Source of the DNA: Micromonospora sp. WMMD980
GTDB lineage: Bacteria; Actinomycetota; Actinomycetes; Mycobacteriales; Micromonosporaceae
Reading direction: 5' to 3'
Assembly (NCBI RefSeq): GCF_029626035.1
Contig: NZ_JARUBE010000003.1
Span: 1,922,001-1,986,000 of the forward strand
DNA: 64,000 nucleotides
Shown: positions 27,701 to 37,645 of the stretch, one piece after another
How the letters are laid out: the number at the start of each line of letters is the position of its first letter
Position numbering within the stretch: position 1 is the first letter of the stretch
Notes under the pieces: model-generated
What the model was told of the DNA's origin: nothing
The model's input: the letters and a program-made list of their open reading frames with translations, nothing else
Databases searched by the model: none
Program-made: the position numbers and the translations under genes

Positions 27701-28093
27701 GCGGTGATCGAGGCGCGGGTGCTGGTCACCGACCGGCTCACCCCGCTGCGGGTGGACGGCCGGATCATCCACCAGGTCTGGCTGCCCTACCACTTCGGCA
27801 GCGAGGGCCTGGTCACCGGCGACTCGGCGAACGACCTGTTCGGCATCACCCTGGACCCGAACGTGCTCATCCAGGAGAGCAAGGTCGGCACCTGTGACAT
27901 CCGGTCCGGGCGCCGGCCGACCGGGCCGGCGCTGCTCGACCTGGTCGGCGACTACCAGCGGCGCGCCGGGATGACTCCGGATCGCAAGGTGCCGATCGTG
28001 ACCACCGACGTGCTGGGCGGCGGGGACGCGGCCGGCAGCACCGACGAGCAGACGCCCGAGGCCGCGGCGCGCGACGGAGAAGACCATGCCTGA
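24767..28093 (+). CDS. fdh: formate dehydrogenase catalytic subunit, selenocysteine-containing
   Basis: 1108 residues with an in-frame TGA at 25334-25336 read as selenocysteine (Sec190). The context is ENQARI-U-HSATVPGLGTSFGRGGAT, the signature of Sec-type formate dehydrogenases. The GTG start follows GGAGGGGG. A [4Fe-4S] site is formed by Cys51, Cys54, Cys58 (CPYCAVGC) and Cys86 (CPKG). The rest is a Mo/W-bis-MGD oxidoreductase, with the C-terminal domain at about 910-1060. It oxidises formate to CO2. There is no twin-arginine signal, unlike Escherichia coli FdnG. It overlaps the Fe-S subunit gene by eight bases. A SECIS-like hairpin follows the TGA, and tRNA-Sec, selA and selB lie downstream on the same strand. 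Confidence 0.96.
25334..25365 (+). promoter_or_regulatory. Sec codon and bacterial SECIS hairpin
   Basis: The TGA (25334-25336) is followed after 12 bases by GTCCCC-GGTCT-GGGGAC (25349-25365), a six-pair stem with a five-base loop GGUCU. The E. coli fdhF SECIS has the same GGUCU-type loop with the key G and U contacted by SelB. Spacing from UGA to loop is 18 bases, within the range for bacterial SECIS. Confidence 0.9.
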
Positions 28094-29132
28094 CGCCAAC
28101 AGCCTGTACGGACCGCTCGACCCGGCCCCCGACGCCGGCTGGGTGGCCGCGCCGCCCCGGATGGGTTTCTTCACCGACACCAGCGTGTGCATCGGCTGCA
28201 AGGCGTGCGAGGTGGCCTGCAAGGAGTGGAACGGCGTCCCGGACTCGGGCTTCGACCTGCTCGGCATGTCCTACGACAACACCGGGGCGTTGACCGCGAA
28301 CTCCTGGCGGCACGTGGCGTTCATCGAGCAGCCCCGGCCGGCGGGGCACCGCACGCCGGCGTTCGCCGGTGACCCGACCGGGCCGGCGACCAGCACCCCG
28401 ACGTCGGCGTCGGTCGGCGCCGGCCCGGCCACCGACACCGGCACGAACCCGGGGCTGCCGCCGGGGCGCGGCGAGCCCTCGGCGCGGATGGCGGCCGGGC
28501 CGGAGTTCCTCGGCATGCCCGGCGCGCAGCCGCCCGGGCGGGGCACCGGCGCGGAGAGCCGCACCGACTTCCGCTGGCTGATGATGTCCGACGTCTGCAA
28601 GCACTGCACCCACGCGGCCTGCCTGGACGTCTGCCCGACCGGTTCGCTGTTCCGCACCGAGTTCGGCACCGTCGTGGTGCAGGAGGACATCTGCAACGGC
28701 TGCGGCTACTGCATCCCCGCCTGCCCGTACGGCGTGATCGACCAGCGCAAGGACGACGGGCGGGCGTGGAAGTGCACGCTCTGCTACGACCGGCTCGGCG
28801 CCGGTATGACCCCGGCCTGCGCGCAGGCCTGCCCCACCGAGTCGATCCAGTACGGCCCGCTCGACGAGCTGCGGGAGCGGGCCGCCGAGCGGGTCACCAC
28901 GCTGCACGAACGCGGCGTGCCGGAGGCCCGGCTCTACGGCCACGACCCGACCGACGGCGTGGGCGGGGACGGCGCGTTCTTCCTGCTGCTCGACGAGCCC
29001 GAGGTGTACGGGCTGCCGCCGGACCCGGTGGTCACCACCCGGGATCTGCCGAAGATGTGGAAGCGGGCCGGTCTGGCCGCGCTGGCCATGGCGGCGGCCA
29101 CCGTCGCCGCGTTCGTCGGAGGACCGTCGTGA
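28086..29132 (+). CDS. formate dehydrogenase iron-sulfur subunit
   Basis: 348 residues with ferredoxin-like Cys clusters in the expected order: CIGCKACEVACKEW near residue 35, then CKHCTHAACLDVC, CNGCGYCIPACPYG and CTLCYDRL plus CAQACPTESI. These bind four [4Fe-4S] clusters and pass electrons from the catalytic subunit to the membrane. A roughly 80-residue Gly/Pro/Thr-rich insert separates clusters one and two and may be a loop specific to this lineage. The C-terminal hydrophobic segment (AGLAALAMAAATVAAFVG) is a single membrane anchor. Translation is coupled to both neighbours (eight-base overlap upstream, GTGA downstream). Confidence 0.94.
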   Translation: MPDANSLYGPLDPAPDAGWVAAPPRMGFFTDTSVCIGCKACEVACKEWNGVPDSGFDLLGMSYDNTGALTANSWRHVAFIEQPRPAGHRTPAFAGDPTGPATSTPTSASVGAGPATDTGTNPGLPPGRGEPSARMAAGPEFLGMPGAQPPGRGTGAESRTDFRWLMMSDVCKHCTHAACLDVCPTGSLFRTEFGTVVVQEDICNGCGYCIPACPYGVIDQRKDDGRAWKCTLCYDRLGAGMTPACAQACPTESIQYGPLDELRERAAERVTTLHERGVPEARLYGHDPTDGVGGDGAFFLLLDEPEVYGLPPDPVVTTRDLPKMWKRAGLAALAMAAATVAAFVGGPS

Positions 29133-30355
29133 ACCCGGACCGTCCGGTGGGTGCCCTGTTCCGTCGCTTCCGGGAGCGGCTGGCCGCCGCGGACCACACC
29201 CGAGAGGGTGTGCCCGCCGGGGAGCCCGACACCGCGCCGTCGACCGGTTCGCCCACCGCCCGTGGGGTGGGCCGCGCGGACAGCGGCAGCCGGGCCACCG
29301 GCACCGGTCCGGGCGTCGGCCGCACCGACGCCGGCGCCCGCGACGCCGGGCTGACCCCGCACCCGCCCCGTGACGTCGCGCCGACCACCGGCCGCCGACG
29401 CGGCGGCCGGGGCGGCGAGCAGCTCACCGTGCCGCCGGCGCGGTTCACCTCCTACTACGGCCGCCCGGTGCTCAAGCCTCCGGTGTGGCGGTGGGACATC
29501 GCCGCCTACCTGTTCACCGGCGGGCTCGCCGCCGGCTCCTCGCTGCTGGCCGCCGGCGGGCAGCTCACCGGTCGGCCGGCGTTGCGCCGCGGCGGCCGGG
29601 TCGCCTCGCTGGCGGCGGTCAGCGCGAGCGCCTACTTCCTGATCAACGACCTGGGCCGGCCGAGCCGCTTCCACCACATGCTGCGGGTGGCGAAGGTGAC
29701 CTCGCCGATGTCCGTGGGCACCTGGATCCTCAGCGCGTTCGGCCCGGCCGCCGGGCTGGCCGCGGTCGCGGAGATCGCACCCCGGCTGCCCCGGCGCGGC
29801 GTGCTCGGGCTGGGCCGGCGGCTGCTGCCCCCGACCGGGCACGTGGCCGGGCTGGCCGCGGCCGTCACCGCGCCGGCGCTGGCCACGTACACCGGGGTGC
29901 TGCTGGCCGACACGGCGGTCCCGTCGTGGCACGAGGCGTACCCGGAGCTGCCGGTCATCTTCGCCGGCAGCGCGCTGGCCAGCGGCGCCGGCGTCGGGCT
30001 GCTGGCCGCGCCGCCGGGGCAGTCCGGGCCGGCGCGGCGCCTCGCGGTCGCCGGCGCGGCGCTGGAGCTGTGGGGCGCGCACCGGGTGGAGAACCGGCTC
30101 GGCCTGCTCAGCGAGCCCTATGCGGAGGGCACCCCGGGGCGACTGCTGCGCGCCGGCCGGGCGCTCACCGCCGCCGGGGTGGCCGGTGCGTGGCTCGGCC
30201 GCCGCAGCCGGCTGCTCTCCGCGGCCTCCGGCGGCGCGTTGCTCGCCGCGTCCGTCTGCACCCGGTTCGGGATCTTCCACGGCGGGGTGGCGTCGGCGCG
30301 CGATCCGAAGTACACGGTGGTTCCGCAGCGCGAACGCGCCGCCCGGCGAGCCTGA
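29129..30355 (+). CDS. formate dehydrogenase membrane subunit, NrfD-type
   Basis: 408 residues from a GTG that overlaps the Fe-S subunit stop. The first 110 residues are polar, Arg/Gly/Thr-rich and probably cytoplasmic. The rest has about eight hydrophobic helices with NrfD landmarks: PPVWRWDIAAYLFTGGLAAGS, LINDLGRPSRFHHMLRVAK, SPMSVGTWIL and a final GIFHGGVASARDPKYTV. NrfD/PsrC proteins bind quinone and do not need heme. This differs from the E. coli cytochrome b gamma subunit. The operon therefore probably passes formate electrons to menaquinone. Confidence 0.92.
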   Translation: MNPDRPVGALFRRFRERLAAADHTREGVPAGEPDTAPSTGSPTARGVGRADSGSRATGTGPGVGRTDAGARDAGLTPHPPRDVAPTTGRRRGGRGGEQLTVPPARFTSYYGRPVLKPPVWRWDIAAYLFTGGLAAGSSLLAAGGQLTGRPALRRGGRVASLAAVSASAYFLINDLGRPSRFHHMLRVAKVTSPMSVGTWILSAFGPAAGLAAVAEIAPRLPRRGVLGLGRRLLPPTGHVAGLAAAVTAPALATYTGVLLADTAVPSWHEAYPELPVIFAGSALASGAGVGLLAAPPGQSGPARRLAVAGAALELWGAHRVENRLGLLSEPYAEGTPGRLLRAGRALTAAGVAGAWLGRRSRLLSAASGGALLAASVCTRFGIFHGGVASARDPKYTVVPQRERAARRA

Positions 30356-30400
30356 CACCTCGCCGGGCGGCCGGTGGGCCGCTGTGGTTGACTGCTGCGT

Positions 30401-30496
30401 GGAGGCGTTCAGGCGGCTGGTGCCCCTCCCGGTCTTCAAAATCGGTGTGGTCCGGGATCCGGGCCAGGCGGGTTCGATTCCCGTCCGTCTCCGCCA
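30401..30496 (+). tRNA. selC: tRNA-Sec (anticodon TCA)
   Basis: 96 bases from GGAGGCG to the encoded CGCCA end. The acceptor stem pairs GGAGGCG with CGTCTCC, and the anticodon stem CCGGT/ATCGG encloses the loop CTTCAAA with TCA at 30436-30438. The T-arm GCGGG-TTCGATT-CCCGT and a long variable arm (GTGGTCCGGGATCCGGGCCA region) are present, as expected for Sec tRNA with its extended arms. It lies 45 bases after the FDH operon and 20 bases before selA. Confidence 0.95.
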
Positions 30497-30516
30497 AACC
30501 GTTCGGGGGAGCGTCG

Positions 30517-31809
<1,293 letters not shown>

Positions 31810-31814
31810 GCGCC

Positions 31815-33578
31815 ATGTGGGTCGTCGCCACCGCCGGGCACGTCGACCACGGAAAGTCCACGCTGGTCCGGGCGCTGACCGGGATGGAACCGGACCGGTG
31901 GGCCGAGGAGCGCCGCCGAGGCATGACCATCGACCTGGGCTTCGCCTGGACCACGCTGCCCTCCGGCGGCACCCTGGCGTTCGTCGACGTGCCCGGCCAC
32001 GAGCGGTTCGTGCCGAACATGCTGGCCGGGGTCGGCCCGGTCCCGGCCGCGCTCGTCGTCGTCGGCGCCGACGAGGGCTGGATGCCGCAGTCCGCCGAGC
32101 ACCTGGCCGCGCTGGACGCGCTGGGGGTGTCGTACGGGCTGCTGGCGGTGACCCGCGCGGACCTGGCCGACCCGGCGTCGGCCACGGCCCGGGCCCGCGC
32201 GGAGATCGCCGCGACGTCGCTCGGCGCGGTGGAGGCGGTGGCGGTCTCCGCGGTCACCGGCGCCGGCCTGCCCGAGCTGCGGGCCGCCCTGGACCGCCTG
32301 GTCGCCCGGCTGCCCGACCCGGCCCGGGACGCCCCGGTCCGGCTCTGGGTGGACCGGGGCTTCACCGTGCGCGGCAGCGGGACGGTGGTCACCGGCACCC
32401 TCGGCGGCGGCCGGCTTCGGGTCGGCGACGAACTCGAGTTGGCCGCCACCGGCGAGCCGGTGCGGGTGCGCGGGCTGCACTCGCTGGGCGTCGCCCGCGC
32501 CGAGGTCGACGCGGTGGCCCGGGTGGCGGTGAACCTGCGCGGCCTGCCCCGGGACCGGATCGGCCGCGGTGACGCGCTGCTGCGCCCCGGCCGGTTCGGC
32601 CGCACCGACCTGCTCGACGTGCGCCTGACCGGCGACCCGGCCGCCGACCTGCCGGCGACGCTCATGCTGCACGTCGGCTCCGCGGCGGTGCCGGCCCGGG
32701 TCCGGCCACTCGGCCCGGACACGGTCCGGCTGCGACTGGCCCGGCCGCTGCCGCTGGTGATCGGCGACCGGGCGCTGCTGCGCGACCCCGGCCGGCGCCA
32801 CGTGGCCGGCGGGGTGACCGTGCTGGACGTGGACCCGCCGCCGCTGCGCCGCCGGGGCGCGGCCGCCGCCCGGGCCGGCGTGCTGGCCGGGCTGGACGGG
32901 CGACCCGACCTGGCGGGTGAGCTGCGCCGCCGGCGACTGGTGCGGGCCGGTCTCCTCGCCCGGATGGGCGTGCCGCCGGCCGCGACCCCGGTGGCGGGGG
33001 ACTGGCTGGCCGACCCGGAGCACTGGCGGGACCTGGGCCGCCGGCTCACCGAGGAGGTCGCCCGCTACGCCGGCGAGCACCCGCTCGCCGCCGGGGTGCC
33101 GGTCGACGTGCTGCGCCACCGCCTCGGCCTGCCCGACCGGGCGCTGGTGACCGCACTGCTGCGCCCGCCGCTGCGGCTGCGCGACGGCCTGGTCACCGCC
33201 GGGTCCGCCGGTGCGCTGCCCGAACCGGTGGCCCGGGCGGTGGCGCGGGTCCGCGCCGAGTACGGCGACCGGCCGTTCCAGGCCCCCGAGACGCACCACC
33301 TCGCCGGTCTCGGCCTGGGGCCCAAGGAGATCGGCGCGGCGGTGCGGGCCGGTGCGCTGCTGAAGCTGGCGGAGAACGTGGTGTTGCTGCCGGGCGCGCC
33401 GGACGACGCGGTGCGGGTCCTCGCCGGCCTGCCGCAGCCGTTCACGCTCAGCGCCGCCCGGCAGGCGCTGGGCACCACCCGCCGGGTGGCGGTGCCGCTG
33501 CTGGAGCTGCTGGACCGGCGCGGCGTCACCCGGCGGCTGCCCGACGACGCCCGCGAGGTGGTCCGCCCGCCCGGCTGA
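31815..33578 (+). CDS. selB: selenocysteine-specific elongation factor
   Basis: 587 residues. The GTPase domain has AGHVDHGKST (P-loop, Lys14), the DVPGHERFV switch II and TRAD in place of NKxD, typical of SelB. EF-Tu-like domains II and III follow to about residue 345. The C-terminal part (about 400-587) is a set of winged-helix domains that bind the SECIS hairpin (ETHHLAGLGLGPKEIGAAV, ending VTRRLPDDAREVVRPPG). It delivers Sec-tRNA to the ribosome at UGA. It follows selA with a five-base gap and is the last gene of the Sec island. Confidence 0.96.
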   Translation: MWVVATAGHVDHGKSTLVRALTGMEPDRWAEERRRGMTIDLGFAWTTLPSGGTLAFVDVPGHERFVPNMLAGVGPVPAALVVVGADEGWMPQSAEHLAALDALGVSYGLLAVTRADLADPASATARARAEIAATSLGAVEAVAVSAVTGAGLPELRAALDRLVARLPDPARDAPVRLWVDRGFTVRGSGTVVTGTLGGGRLRVGDELELAATGEPVRVRGLHSLGVARAEVDAVARVAVNLRGLPRDRIGRGDALLRPGRFGRTDLLDVRLTGDPAADLPATLMLHVGSAAVPARVRPLGPDTVRLRLARPLPLVIGDRALLRDPGRRHVAGGVTVLDVDPPPLRRRGAAAARAGVLAGLDGRPDLAGELRRRRLVRAGLLARMGVPPAATPVAGDWLADPEHWRDLGRRLTEEVARYAGEHPLAAGVPVDVLRHRLGLPDRALVTALLRPPLRLRDGLVTAGSAGALPEPVARAVARVRAEYGDRPFQAPETHHLAGLGLGPKEIGAAVRAGALLKLAENVVLLPGAPDDAVRVLAGLPQPFTLSAARQALGTTRRVAVPLLELLDRRGVTRRLPDDAREVVRPPG

Positions 33579-33608
33579 CCGGTTGTCGGTGGGTGGCAGA
33601 GTGTCGAC

Positions 33609-34404
33609 ATGATCGATATCCGTCGGGTGGACCGGGCGTGGCTGCGCCGGCGGGCGCTGCCGGCGGGCGCTGCCGGCGGCGCTGCTGGCCGGCTGGCTGG
33701 TCTGGGCGGCGCTCGCCTGGTGGACCGCGCCGCGCGCCGACGACGAGGCCGGCCTCCAGCGAGACCTGGCCGCCGGTCGGGTGCTGACGATCACCCGCGC
33801 CGACGGGTGGGACGACAGGGGCCCGTGGGGCGCCCGGCCCGAACCCCGGTTCGCGCCGGGCGGTTCCACGGTGGTCTGGGCGCGCCCCGACGGCCGGTTC
33901 CACTACGCGTACGTGTCCCCGCCGGTGTCGGACGGGGTCGACGCCGAGGACGTCGTCGACCCGCAGGAGGACACGGACGCCGGCACCCCGTCCCCGGCGG
34001 CGACCGGCGGGACGCCGGACCCGGACGGTGGGCCGTTCCGGGACCCGTGGGCCGACCCGCTGGCCGACCGCGCCGCCACCACCCACTACGGTGACACCCG
34101 GGCCGACTCCCTCGCGACCGCCGCCGCCACGATCGCCCTGGCCATCGGCGCGGCCTGGCTGCTCACCCTGCTCGCCGGGCCGCCGCCGGTGCGCGGCACG
34201 CGCTGGTACTGGTTCTGGATGGGGCTGCTGCCGCTCGGCGTCGGCGTGCTCGCCTGGGCCTACCGGGAGTGCTGGCGCGCGGACGTGCCCACGGACGGTT
34301 CGCGCCGCTCGGGCTGGAGCGGGTTGGGCTGGTGGATCGTCGGCGGGATCGGGTTGTCGCTCGTGGTGGCGGGGCTCGGCGACAACGTGGCGCCGACCCG
34401 GTGA
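33609..34404 (+). pseudogene. putative membrane protein gene disrupted by a 13-bp duplication
   Basis: An ATG at 33609 gives MIDIRRVDRAWLRRRALPA and then the frame is lost at an exact tandem copy of CCGGCGGGCGCTG (33647-33659, 33660-33672). Removing one copy joins to LLAGWLVWAALAWWTAPRAD and reads to the TGA at 34404 as 260 residues. The product would have an N-terminal membrane helix, an extracytoplasmic polar part, and three C-terminal helices (ATIALAIGAAWLLTLLAG, WYWFWMGLLPLGVGVLAW, LGWWIVGGIGLSLVVAGLG). No function is recognised. A GTG at 33780 could start a shorter form lacking the first helix. Confidence 0.75.
33647..33672. repeat. 13-bp perfect tandem duplication
   Basis: Two copies of CCGGCGGGCGCTG head to tail, shifting the frame of the surrounding membrane-protein gene. 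The unit length equals that at 11349-11374 but the sequence differs. Confidence 0.9.
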
Positions 34405-34449
34405 GCCAACCGGCGACGCGGCGCGGGTCCGGTCACCTACCGTGACGCC

Positions 34450-34647
34450 ATGGACCCCTCCGCGGTCTGGCGGGACAAGAACCACAGGTGGCGTATCGAG
34501 GCGTACCGGGCCCCGGACCTGCGGTTCGCCATCTTCGCCACCAACGGCACCACCGAGTCGGCGCCACTGTGGCTGTTCGGGATGGCGGCGCTGGCCCGCT
34601 GGCTGATGACGCACGCGGTTTCCCTCGACGACCTGGAGACCGACTGA
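34450..34647 (+). CDS. small conserved hypothetical protein (65 aa)
   Basis: 65 residues (MDPSAVWRDKNHRWRIEAYR onward, ending SLDDLETD). It is soluble with several aromatic residues and no Cys. TACCGT ends six bases before the ATG, suggesting a leaderless transcript. The function is unknown. It is co-oriented with the broken membrane gene upstream and the small 2-TM protein downstream. Confidence 0.7.
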   Translation: MDPSAVWRDKNHRWRIEAYRAPDLRFAIFATNGTTESAPLWLFGMAALARWLMTHAVSLDDLETD

Positions 34648-34713
34648 CCCGAACGGGCGACATCCGGGGCGAACCGCCGGCCCGGGTCAGCCGCCGGCCG
34701 TACCGTGCGGGGC

Positions 34714-34899
34714 GTGAAGGACCGAGGACTGCGGACGTTCGTCACCGTGCTCGCCGGGTTGGCGGTGATCTACTTCGGGGCCACCGGGCACCGTGCCAGT
34801 GGCGGCGAGGGCGGCGGCATCTCCGGCGGCGTGGTGCTGCTCGCCCTGCTCGCCTCGCTGCTGGCCTGGCACCTGACCCGGCCCGGCCCGGCCAAGTAG
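34714..34899 (+). CDS. small two-helix membrane protein (61 aa)
   Basis: 61 residues from GTG 34714 (MKDRGLRTFVTVLAGLAVIY). TACCGT seven bases before this GTG supports it over the in-frame GTG three codons upstream. Two hydrophobic segments (FVTVLAGLAVIYFGATG and GVVLLALLASLLAWHL) flank a Gly-rich loop, so it is probably a hairpin membrane protein. No function is known. Confidence 0.65.
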   Translation: MKDRGLRTFVTVLAGLAVIYFGATGHRASGGEGGGISGGVVLLALLASLLAWHLTRPGPAK

Positions 34900-34909
34900 C
34901 GGAACCGGC

Positions 34910-35566
34910 TCAACCGGCCGCCGCGGCGGTGCGACTCACCTCGCCGGCCGACTCCTCGCCGAGCGCCACCCGCACCAGCGCCGACGCCAGCCGGCCGAAG
35001 TCCGCCTCACCGACCAGCCCGACCAGGCCACCCGGGTTCGCCGGCAGGCCCAGGCGCCGGGCCCCGGCCAGGGTCCGCCGGTCGGCGAACGGGCGGACGT
35101 CGGGCCAGACCGCCTGCGCCTCGCGTAGGAAGATGTCCGCGCCGGTCGGGCCGATGCCGGGGAACTCGGTGAGGAACCGGCGCAGCACCGCCCGGTCCGC
35201 GCCGGCCTCCCGGTGCAGCCGGCGCAGGTCGCCGTGCCACCGGTCCAGGCAGAGCCGGGCGCCGGTGCCGAGCATGGTGGCGGTCCGCTCGTCGTAACGC
35301 CGGTAGTGGCCTCGGCCCAACGCGTCCACCCGCTCCTGCCAGCTCGCCGCCTCCATCGCCTGCGGGGTGCGCCAGCCGGCGGTGAACAGCTCCCGCGCCG
35401 CGGCAACCGCCACGCTCGCCCGGATCCGGGTGCTCAGCAGCGTGGTGAGCACCAGCAGTTGGTAGAGCGGTCCGGGCCGGTCCGCAAGCGTGATCCCGGC
35501 CTCCTCCGCGTACGTGCGGGACTGCCGGTCCAGCAGGACCCGCGCCACGCTCCGATCGTCAGGCAT
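34910..35566 (-). CDS. HhH-GPD DNA glycosylase (endonuclease III-like)
   Basis: 218 residues starting MPDDRSVARVLLDRQ. The helix-hairpin-helix motif FPGIGPTGADIFLREA lies near residue 135 and the following segment WPDVRPFADRRT includes the conserved acidic residue typical of HhH-GPD glycosylases. The C-terminal [4Fe-4S] Cys loop of endonuclease III is absent, which places it in a cluster-less subgroup. It would remove damaged bases in base excision repair; its substrate is unassigned. The ATG was chosen over a longer upstream frame that is Pro/Arg-rich. Confidence 0.75.
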   Translation of the reverse strand: MPDDRSVARVLLDRQSRTYAEEAGITLADRPGPLYQLLVLTTLLSTRIRASVAVAAARELFTAGWRTPQAMEAASWQERVDALGRGHYRRYDERTATMLGTGARLCLDRWHGDLRRLHREAGADRAVLRRFLTEFPGIGPTGADIFLREAQAVWPDVRPFADRRTLAGARRLGLPANPGGLVGLVGEADFGRLASALVRVALGEESAGEVSRTAAAAG

Positions 35567-35693
35567 TCGTCCCGGATACCCACCGGGAGCCGGGACAGAC
35601 CCCGGCGCCGCGGCGGAATGCGCCGGGCGGCGGCGGGTACCCCGACCAGGTGCGCGGTCGACGGCCGTGCGCGCCACCGGGAAGGAGAGACCT

Positions 35694-35900
35694 GTGGTCA
35701 AGCCGCAGCAGGAGGAACTTCGCCGCAACGACCTCGGCGCGACCAGCCAGGACAGCCGGAAGTCCGCCGTCGGCGGCGGTGACCGCGCACGCGGCGGTGG
35801 CACGTCGAACGCCGATGCCGGGCGGCGGGTGCCGAAGGGACAGACGTCGCCGTACGGCCCGGCCGGTGAGCCGGTGGCCGACGACGACAGCGACCGCTGA
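35694..35900 (+). CDS. small hydrophilic hypothetical protein (68 aa)
   Basis: 68 residues from GTG 35694, with a GAAGGAGAG ribosome binding site. The sequence (MVKPQQEELRRNDLGATSQD) is Gly/Asp/Ser-rich and probably disordered; similar small proteins are common in this lineage. The function is unknown. It converges with the membrane protein gene at 35906, ending six bases away. Confidence 0.65.
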   Translation: MVKPQQEELRRNDLGATSQDSRKSAVGGGDRARGGGTSNADAGRRVPKGQTSPYGPAGEPVADDDSDR

Positions 35901-35905
35901 CCGGG

Positions 35906-36370
35906 TCACGACGACGGCCGCAGCCTCCGCCAGGTGGCTGCGGCCGTCAGCCCGTACGCCAGGTGCGGCACCAGGTCGGAGAGCCAGTCGATGCGGCGCC
36001 AGGTGCGCGGGTCGGTCACGCCGAGCAGCGTCATCAAACTGTCCGAGACGGCCATCACCCCGCCACCGAGCAGCGTCGTCGCCACCGGCAGCGGCACCCG
36101 CCGGTGGGCGGCGAGCAGGCCGAACGCGGCGCCGGCCGCGATGCCGGTGACGTAGCCGAGCACCGGCCCCAGGCCGGCCCGGCGGTTCGCGGCCTCGTCC
36201 ACCGGCCCCAGGTCGACGTGCGCCACGTCGGCGAGCCGCCCGGCGGTCGTCTCCGGGGTGGTGCTGGCCGGGCGGGCCCGCACCGTCATGTCGAGATAGC
36301 TGACCACGTTGAGCACGGCACTGCCGACGGCGCCCGCGATGGCGCCGTCGACCAGGGGTGCCGCCCTCAC
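35906..36370 (-). CDS. membrane protein (154 aa)
   Basis: 154 residues from a GTG that overlaps the upstream stop (GTGA). Hydrophobic segments include VDGAIAGAVGSAVLNVVSYL, GPVLGYVTGIAAGAAFGLLA and VATTLLGGGVMAVSDSLMTL, plus LVPHLAYGLTAAATW near the end, so four membrane helices are likely. I do not recognise the family. It is translated together with the small basic protein at 36367. Confidence 0.75.
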   Translation of the reverse strand: MRAAPLVDGAIAGAVGSAVLNVVSYLDMTVRARPASTTPETTAGRLADVAHVDLGPVDEAANRRAGLGPVLGYVTGIAAGAAFGLLAAHRRVPLPVATTLLGGGVMAVSDSLMTLLGVTDPRTWRRIDWLSDLVPHLAYGLTAAATWRRLRPSS

Positions 36371-36576
36371 TTCGGGTCGCCCGGTTCGCGCTCGCCCTTG
36401 GGGCCGTAGGTCCGGTCGCCCCGCACGACGCCCCGTTGACCCCGATCGTCCTGCAGGATCCGGTTGGCCACCCGGTTCGCCTCCTGGTCGGCGGCCCGCC
36501 CGGACTGCTCGACCCGGTCGCGCAGGCGAGCCCGCTGCTTGTCGTACGCGTTGCTGCCCGGCCGTGGTCCTGGCAT
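36367..36576 (-). CDS. small basic/acidic hypothetical protein (69 aa)
   Basis: 69 residues starting MPGPRPGSNAYDKQRARLRD after a CGGAGGAGG ribosome binding site. The middle is a charged helix (AADQEANRVANRILQDDRGQ). The function is unknown. Its stop overlaps the start of the membrane protein gene at 35906-36370, so the two are one translational unit. Confidence 0.75.
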   Translation of the reverse strand: MPGPRPGSNAYDKQRARLRDRVEQSGRAADQEANRVANRILQDDRGQRGVVRGDRTYGPKGEREPGDPK

Positions 36577-36640
36577 CGCTGCCTCCTCCGGTCGCTTCGG
36601 CTGTCGGCACCGTCTACCCGCCCGGGGCTGGGACAACCGT

Positions 36641-37522
36641 TCAGTCGGGGGCGCGCACCACCGCGACCGGGCAGTCGGCGCGGTGCAGCAGCGCCTGGCT
36701 CACCGAGCCGAGCAGCAGCCCGGTCAGCTCGCCCCGGCCCTGCCGGCCGAGCACGAGCAGCTGGGCGTCGCGGGAGGCCGCGGTGAGCGCCGCCACCGGC
36801 CGGGCGTGCACCACCTCGCGGGTCACCGGCACGTCCGGCCAGCGTTCCCCGACGCCGGCCAGCGTCTCGGCCAGCACCCGGTCCTCCTCGCCGCGCAACC
36901 GGCCCTCCTCGTAGACCAGGGGTTGCATGTCGCCGGCCCCCTGCGAGGTGGGATGGGTGTAGGCGTGCACGGCGTGCAGGCGGGCGCCGCGCGACGACGC
37001 GGTGGCGGCGGCGAACTCGACGGCGTGGCGGGACAGTGGCGAGCCGTCCACCCCGACCACCACCGGGCCGGCGTCCCGGGTGCGGCCGCGGGCGACCAGC
37101 ACCGGACAGTCGGCGTGCGAGGCGACCTGCACCGCGACGGAGCCGACCACGAGCGCCGCGAAGCCACCGAGACCGCGGTCGCCGAGCACCACGAGCGCGG
37201 CGGTGGGGGATTCGCCGAGCAGCACGGCCGCCGCCTCCCCGTCGATGATCTCGCCGGTGGTCCGCAGCCCGGGGCACTCCGCCTCGGCCGTCGCGACCGC
37301 GTCGGTGACCACCTGTTCGGCCTGGTTGCGCAGGCCGGCCCCCGGTGGGGACTGCGCGGGCGCCGTCACCGGGACGCGTAGCAGCGGCCAGATGAAGGCG
37401 TGCACCACCCGCAGCGGGCGGTTGCGGCGGCGGGCCTCGCGAGCCGCCAGGCGCACCGCCCGGGTCGCCGGCTCCGAGCCGTCCACGCCCACCACCACGG
37501 CCGCGCCGTTCGCCGAGTTCAC
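36641..37522 (-). CDS. universal stress protein, tandem UspA domains
   Basis: 293 residues from a GTG start preceded by GGGAGG. Two UspA domains each start VVVGVDGS (about residues 9 and 153) and each have the ATP-binding pattern G-x2-G-x9-G-S: GDRGLGGFAALVVGSVA and GRQGRGELTGLLLGSVS. Tandem Usp proteins in actinobacteria bind ATP and are induced in hypoxia or stationary phase. It is monocistronic here. No DosR-type box was identified. Confidence 0.9.
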   Translation of the reverse strand: MNSANGAAVVVGVDGSEPATRAVRLAAREARRRNRPLRVVHAFIWPLLRVPVTAPAQSPPGAGLRNQAEQVVTDAVATAEAECPGLRTTGEIIDGEAAAVLLGESPTAALVVLGDRGLGGFAALVVGSVAVQVASHADCPVLVARGRTRDAGPVVVGVDGSPLSRHAVEFAAATASSRGARLHAVHAYTHPTSQGAGDMQPLVYEEGRLRGEEDRVLAETLAGVGERWPDVPVTREVVHARPVAALTAASRDAQLLVLGRQGRGELTGLLLGSVSQALLHRADCPVAVVRAPD

Positions 37523-37645
37523 CGGTGCCTCCCGTCGCCGCCCTGGCGCCAGTATCGCGGCCGGCGTGGCCCCGCCGGGCCGATACCGGTCGAGTCGGCC
37601 GCTCGGTACGCTGGCAAGTCGGCGTCCAGGGGAGGGGCCTCGTCG

